A stretch of 64,000 nucleotides of DNA from Bradyrhizobium sp. 170 (GTDB lineage Bacteria; Pseudomonadota; Alphaproteobacteria; Rhizobiales; Xanthobacteraceae), in NCBI RefSeq assembly GCF_023101085.1, contig NZ_CP064703.1, positions 5,890,001 to 5,954,000 of the forward strand, written 5' to 3'. The notes below the pieces were generated by a model. The model was not told the origin of the DNA, ran no database searches, and was given only the letters and a program-made list of their open reading frames with translations. Below, one piece after another: positions 61,965-64,000 of the stretch (position 1 is its first letter; each line of letters starts with the position of its first letter). Made by a program: the position numbers and the translations under genes.

Positions 61965-62711
61965 CTAGTCTAAACGTCCTAGCAATTCCTCATAGCGTCG
62001 CTCGATCCGGTTGTAGCAATCGCACGCAACGGCATGGAGACCTTCCAAGTCCAAGATGGAAATCCGACCTCTCCCGATCTGAATGAGACCGGCGTTCTGC
62101 AAGGTGCGTTCGACAAGATTGATGGTGGTGCGCTGGACCCCGAGCATCTGCGCGAAGAATTCCTGGGTCAGGCGGATATCGTCGCTGCCCAGCCGTCTCC
62201 TGCACTGCAGAAGCCAGCGTGCAGCGCGGTTTTCCACCGGGTGCAGCGCCTGGCACGCGGTCGATTGCTGCGACTGCGCCAGCAAGGAGAGATCAAACAG
62301 CGCAACGATCTTTCGAAAGCTTTCGCTCGCGCGCCCGACGCGGTGAACTTCCGCGGCAGGGATTTTCACGGCTTCGCCGGCGACCTGCACGACCGAATCC
62401 GCGAATGCCGTCGTGATGCCGTGGATGGTGGACGATCCAATCATGCCCTCACGGCCGACGATCGATGTCTCGGCGGTCGCGCCCTGCTCGGTGCTGGCGA
62501 GAACGGAAATGATGCAGGAGCGCGGGAAGTAGGCGAACTCGACCTCCGATGCGGAGCTGTGCAGCAATTCGCCATGGTCGACCGATATCGTCCGCATGTG
62601 CGGCTTCAAGAGCGCCTGCGTCGGTGCATCCAGTAAACTCAGGAGGTGATTTTCAGCGGCCACGAGAAGCTCCTGCGGAGGATAGGCGGGAGCTTCATCT
62701 CTCTCTGTCAC
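61965..62711 (-). CDS. Crp/Fnr family transcriptional regulator
   Basis: 248 residues. The N-terminal cyclic-nucleotide-binding-type domain includes YFPRSCIISVLASTEQGATAETSIVGREGMIG (in parts). The winged HTH at about 175-235 has DDIRLTQEFFAQMLGVQRTTINLVERTLQNAGLI (in parts). No cysteine cluster of the Fnr type is present in the N-terminus, so it may sense a small molecule. The start ATG lies at 62711. It is separated from both neighbours and probably forms a single-gene unit. Confidence 0.9.
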   Translation of the reverse strand: MTERDEAPAYPPQELLVAAENHLLSLLDAPTQALLKPHMRTISVDHGELLHSSASEVEFAYFPRSCIISVLASTEQGATAETSIVGREGMIGSSTIHGITTAFADSVVQVAGEAVKIPAAEVHRVGRASESFRKIVALFDLSLLAQSQQSTACQALHPVENRAARWLLQCRRRLGSDDIRLTQEFFAQMLGVQRTTINLVERTLQNAGLIQIGRGRISILDLEGLHAVACDCYNRIERRYEELLGRLD

Positions 62712-62825
62712 CGATGCCTAAGGAGAGATTTCGGGGATAGATCACCGATAGCCCGTGAATTATGCGCTGACAGTCGGATGCCCGACAGTTGGGGCTAACA
62801 TTTCTGTCCGGCAATGTCCGTTCAG

Positions 62826-62920
62826 GGTCAAACTGAGAAGTTCGGATGGGCGACCCGAAGGTCGGCTCTTCCCCGAAGAACGGACATCAGGATATCCGCC
62901 GAGTTGGTCCGTTTCGTGCC
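62826..62920. repeat. Dispersed repeat family 2, left copy
   Basis: A subtype related to family 1: AGAAGTTCGGATGGGC, GCTCTTCCCCGAAGAACGG ACATCAGGATATCC, ending GGTCCGTTTCGTGCC. Its right end meets the second MITE-like element. Confidence 0.5.
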
Positions 62921-63139
62921 GATATTGTTGCAAAAGTCTTTTTGGGGTGACGAACGAAATCTCCAAGGGCTGCTGATGCGTTTTGTATGCGACGATGTGA
63001 GGGTCCTCATCATTTCGCACAAAAACAAACCACAGACCTCTGGATCGGCGCTACACCGCGTTGCGGCGGTAGGAACATCTACTAATCCGCTCTCGCGAGA
63101 TTTTTGATGTCGTTCGATTTCGAACTTTTGCAACATATC
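62921..63139. mobile_element. MITE-like element with 16-17-bp terminal inverted repeats
   Basis: Left end GATATTGTTGCAAAAGT (62921-62937), right end ACTTTTGCAACATATC (63124-63139). They match as inverted repeats apart from one extra T. The 219-bp element codes for nothing. Family-2 repeat sequence flanks it on both sides (62826-62920 and 63146-63247). It is distinct from the element at 42981-43138. Confidence 0.65.
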
Positions 63140-63145
63140 TGCCAA

Positions 63146-63247
63146 ACTCAGAAGTCTGAGTGCACAACTGGGAAGTCCGCTCTAACCCCGTCAACGAACA
63201 TCGTCAGGTCAGTCCGGCGGGTCGTTTCGTGCCAACAGGCGACATTG
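63146..63247. repeat. Dispersed repeat family 2, right copy
   Basis: ACTCAGAAGTCTGAG, CTGGGAAGTCCGCTCTAACCCC, ACGAACATCGTCAGG and GGGTCGTTTCGTGCCAACAGG. It shares its ending with the left copy and its middle with family 1. Confidence 0.5.
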
Positions 63248-63257
63248 AAAGGTGATC

Positions 63258-63449
63258 TCACGGCCGGCGTAGCGCGGTATTTAGGCCGCCGGTCTCCCGC
63301 AGGTTGCGCACGGCCTCATTGACCTCGTCCCGGTCATGCCGCGCTTCCGGCGGCAACGACGTGATCGCGTGGTGAATCTCGGCCGGTAAGGTCAGCCCGC
63401 TGCCGAGCGGTTTGTTTGCCCATTGCCACCAGCGATCGAAATCGTCCAT
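63258..63449 (-). CDS. Small hypothetical protein next to ligase gene
   Basis: 63 residues: DDFDRWWQWANKPLGSGLTLPAEIHHAI, RHDRDEVNEAVRNLRET, an acidic helical protein. It starts two bases after the ligase stop codon, in the same orientation, so it is probably co-transcribed. I do not recognise the family. Confidence 0.6.
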   Translation of the reverse strand: MDDFDRWWQWANKPLGSGLTLPAEIHHAITSLPPEARHDRDEVNEAVRNLRETGGLNTALRRP

Positions 63450-63450
63450 C

Positions 63451-64000
63451 TTAAAGATCCTCCCGCAGGCCCTTGTAGAAGGGATGGCGGACCTTTCCTT
63501 CGGCAGATTTGGCGCGGTACTCGATCTCTGCGTTTAGCTCCGGCTCCACCCAGATGCCCTTGTGCGCGATCCGCTTGGCGTAGGGCTGGGTTTTCCGGAT
63601 CAGGGGCGCGAGGCGCTTGCGCAGCTCGGTGGATGATTTCTTGCCGAAGCCGTGGTCGACCTTGCCAGCATAGATCAGATTATTACCCTTGCGGCGGCCG
63701 ACATAGATGCCGTCCCAGTCGTTGCCGTCGAGCGCAAAGCCCGCGATAGTCAGCGTCTCGCGCTGCGCGCAGGTCTTCTTGACCCAGTCCCGGCCGCGTC
63801 CCGAGAGATAACGGCTGTCGCGGACCTTTGAGACGACGCCTTCAAGGCCGACCTTGCAAGCGTGCGCGAACATCTCCTTGCCGTCGATCTCAAAGCTTTC
63901 GCTGAACTGGATCGCCGTCTTCTCGATCAGCTTTTTCAGATGCGCCTTGCGCTCGATCAGCGGCAGTTTTCGCAGATCCTGCCCGTTGAAGTAAAGGAGA
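63451..64000 (-). CDS. ATP-dependent DNA ligase, LigD-like (3' part, start outside window)
   Basis: About 183 codons visible. The reading LLYFNGQDLRKLPLIERKAHLKKLI (in parts) is the ligase adenylation-domain end, and KVGLEGVVSKVRDSRYLSGRGRDWVKKTC contains motif IV-V (EGVVSK). The OB-fold follows (YVGRRKGNNLIYAGKVDHGFG and WVEPELNAEIEYRAKSAEGKVRHPFYKGLRED, in parts). This C-terminus matches LigD/LigC enzymes of non-homologous end joining. The N-terminus is off the right edge, so the presence of polymerase or nuclease domains cannot be judged. Confidence 0.88.
   Translation of the reverse strand, partial: LLYFNGQDLRKLPLIERKAHLKKLIEKTAIQFSESFEIDGKEMFAHACKVGLEGVVSKVRDSRYLSGRGRDWVKKTCAQRETLTIAGFALDGNDWDGIYVGRRKGNNLIYAGKVDHGFGKKSSTELRKRLAPLIRKTQPYAKRIAHKGIWVEPELNAEIEYRAKSAEGKVRHPFYKGLREDL

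Noticed and set aside
1..64000. CRISPR arrays
   Set aside because: No series of short identical repeats with unique spacers was seen, and no cas gene was recognised. The iteron-like array has only three copies and the dispersed repeats are far apart.

Overview
The window looks like high-GC alphaproteobacterial DNA, most likely Bradyrhizobium or a close relative. The main reasons are the rhizobial-type trb/traG/relaxase conjugation block, the DUF2285/XRE transfer switch known from Mesorhizobium symbiosis islands, class III adenylate cyclases with TolB-like and TPR regions, and a dispersed repeat whose chance translation (the 'MSQRCQ' type) is familiar from Bradyrhizobium annotations. The species is inferred, not proven. 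Both edges cut genes: a TRAP transporter binding protein on the left and an ATP-dependent DNA ligase on the right.

Layout. (1) 1-4.5 kb: a catabolic operon on the minus strand (SDR dehydrogenase, split transketolase, DctP-type TRAP binding protein) with a divergent LysR regulator. (2) 4.5-6.4 kb: debris, comprising a 5'-truncated and frameshifted MFS gene fused to a zinc-ribbon/HTH-like ORF, then an IS66 remnant. (3) 6.4-39 kb: the backbone of an integrative and conjugative element (ICE), nearly all transcribed leftward: DUF2274-trbIGFLKJEDCB, RHH, traG, an intruding MFS gene, a second RHH, relaxase, traF, DUF2840, repA with iteron-like repeats, an AlpA-type excisionase-like protein, a frameshift-fused DUF6499/DUF2285 activator (FseA-like), and a divergent DUF2285/XRE pair (QseM/QseC-like) with twin operators. 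Beyond these lie DUF736, a membrane protein, DUF2493, toprim, a strawberry-notch-like methylase/helicase, ParB and a broken ArdC. No backbone integrase, attachment site, luxR/luxI pair or parA is visible. (4) 39-43.6 kb: a junkyard of gene fragments, an IS3 remnant, a candidate small RNA and a MITE-like element. (5) 43.6-59 kb: accessory chromosomal genes (exported proteins, an intact and a broken adenylate cyclase, SEL1 repeats, TreT-type trehalose synthase plus a GT4 enzyme, a MASE1 hybrid histidine kinase, a vanadium haloperoxidase), separated by copies of a dispersed repeat of about 115 bp. (6) 59-64 kb: an IS91-type element with its own tyrosine recombinase, a Crp/Fnr regulator, a second MITE-like element and the ligase end.

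How the parts work together. In the ICE block the regulatory head (QseC/QseM-like pair, FseA-like fusion, AlpA protein) sits upstream of the replication and transfer genes, so one leftward cascade could switch on excision, maintenance, DNA processing and mating-pore synthesis. RlxS nicks, TraG couples, and TrbB-TrbL build the pore. The most unusual signals are two leader hairpins of identical architecture but different stem sequence ahead of DUF736 and DUF2493, the stop-codon frameshift site inside the FseA-like gene, a promoter-hairpin-terminator small RNA candidate at 40.4-40.55 kb, and a hairpin that buries the ribosome-binding site of the IS91 recombinase.
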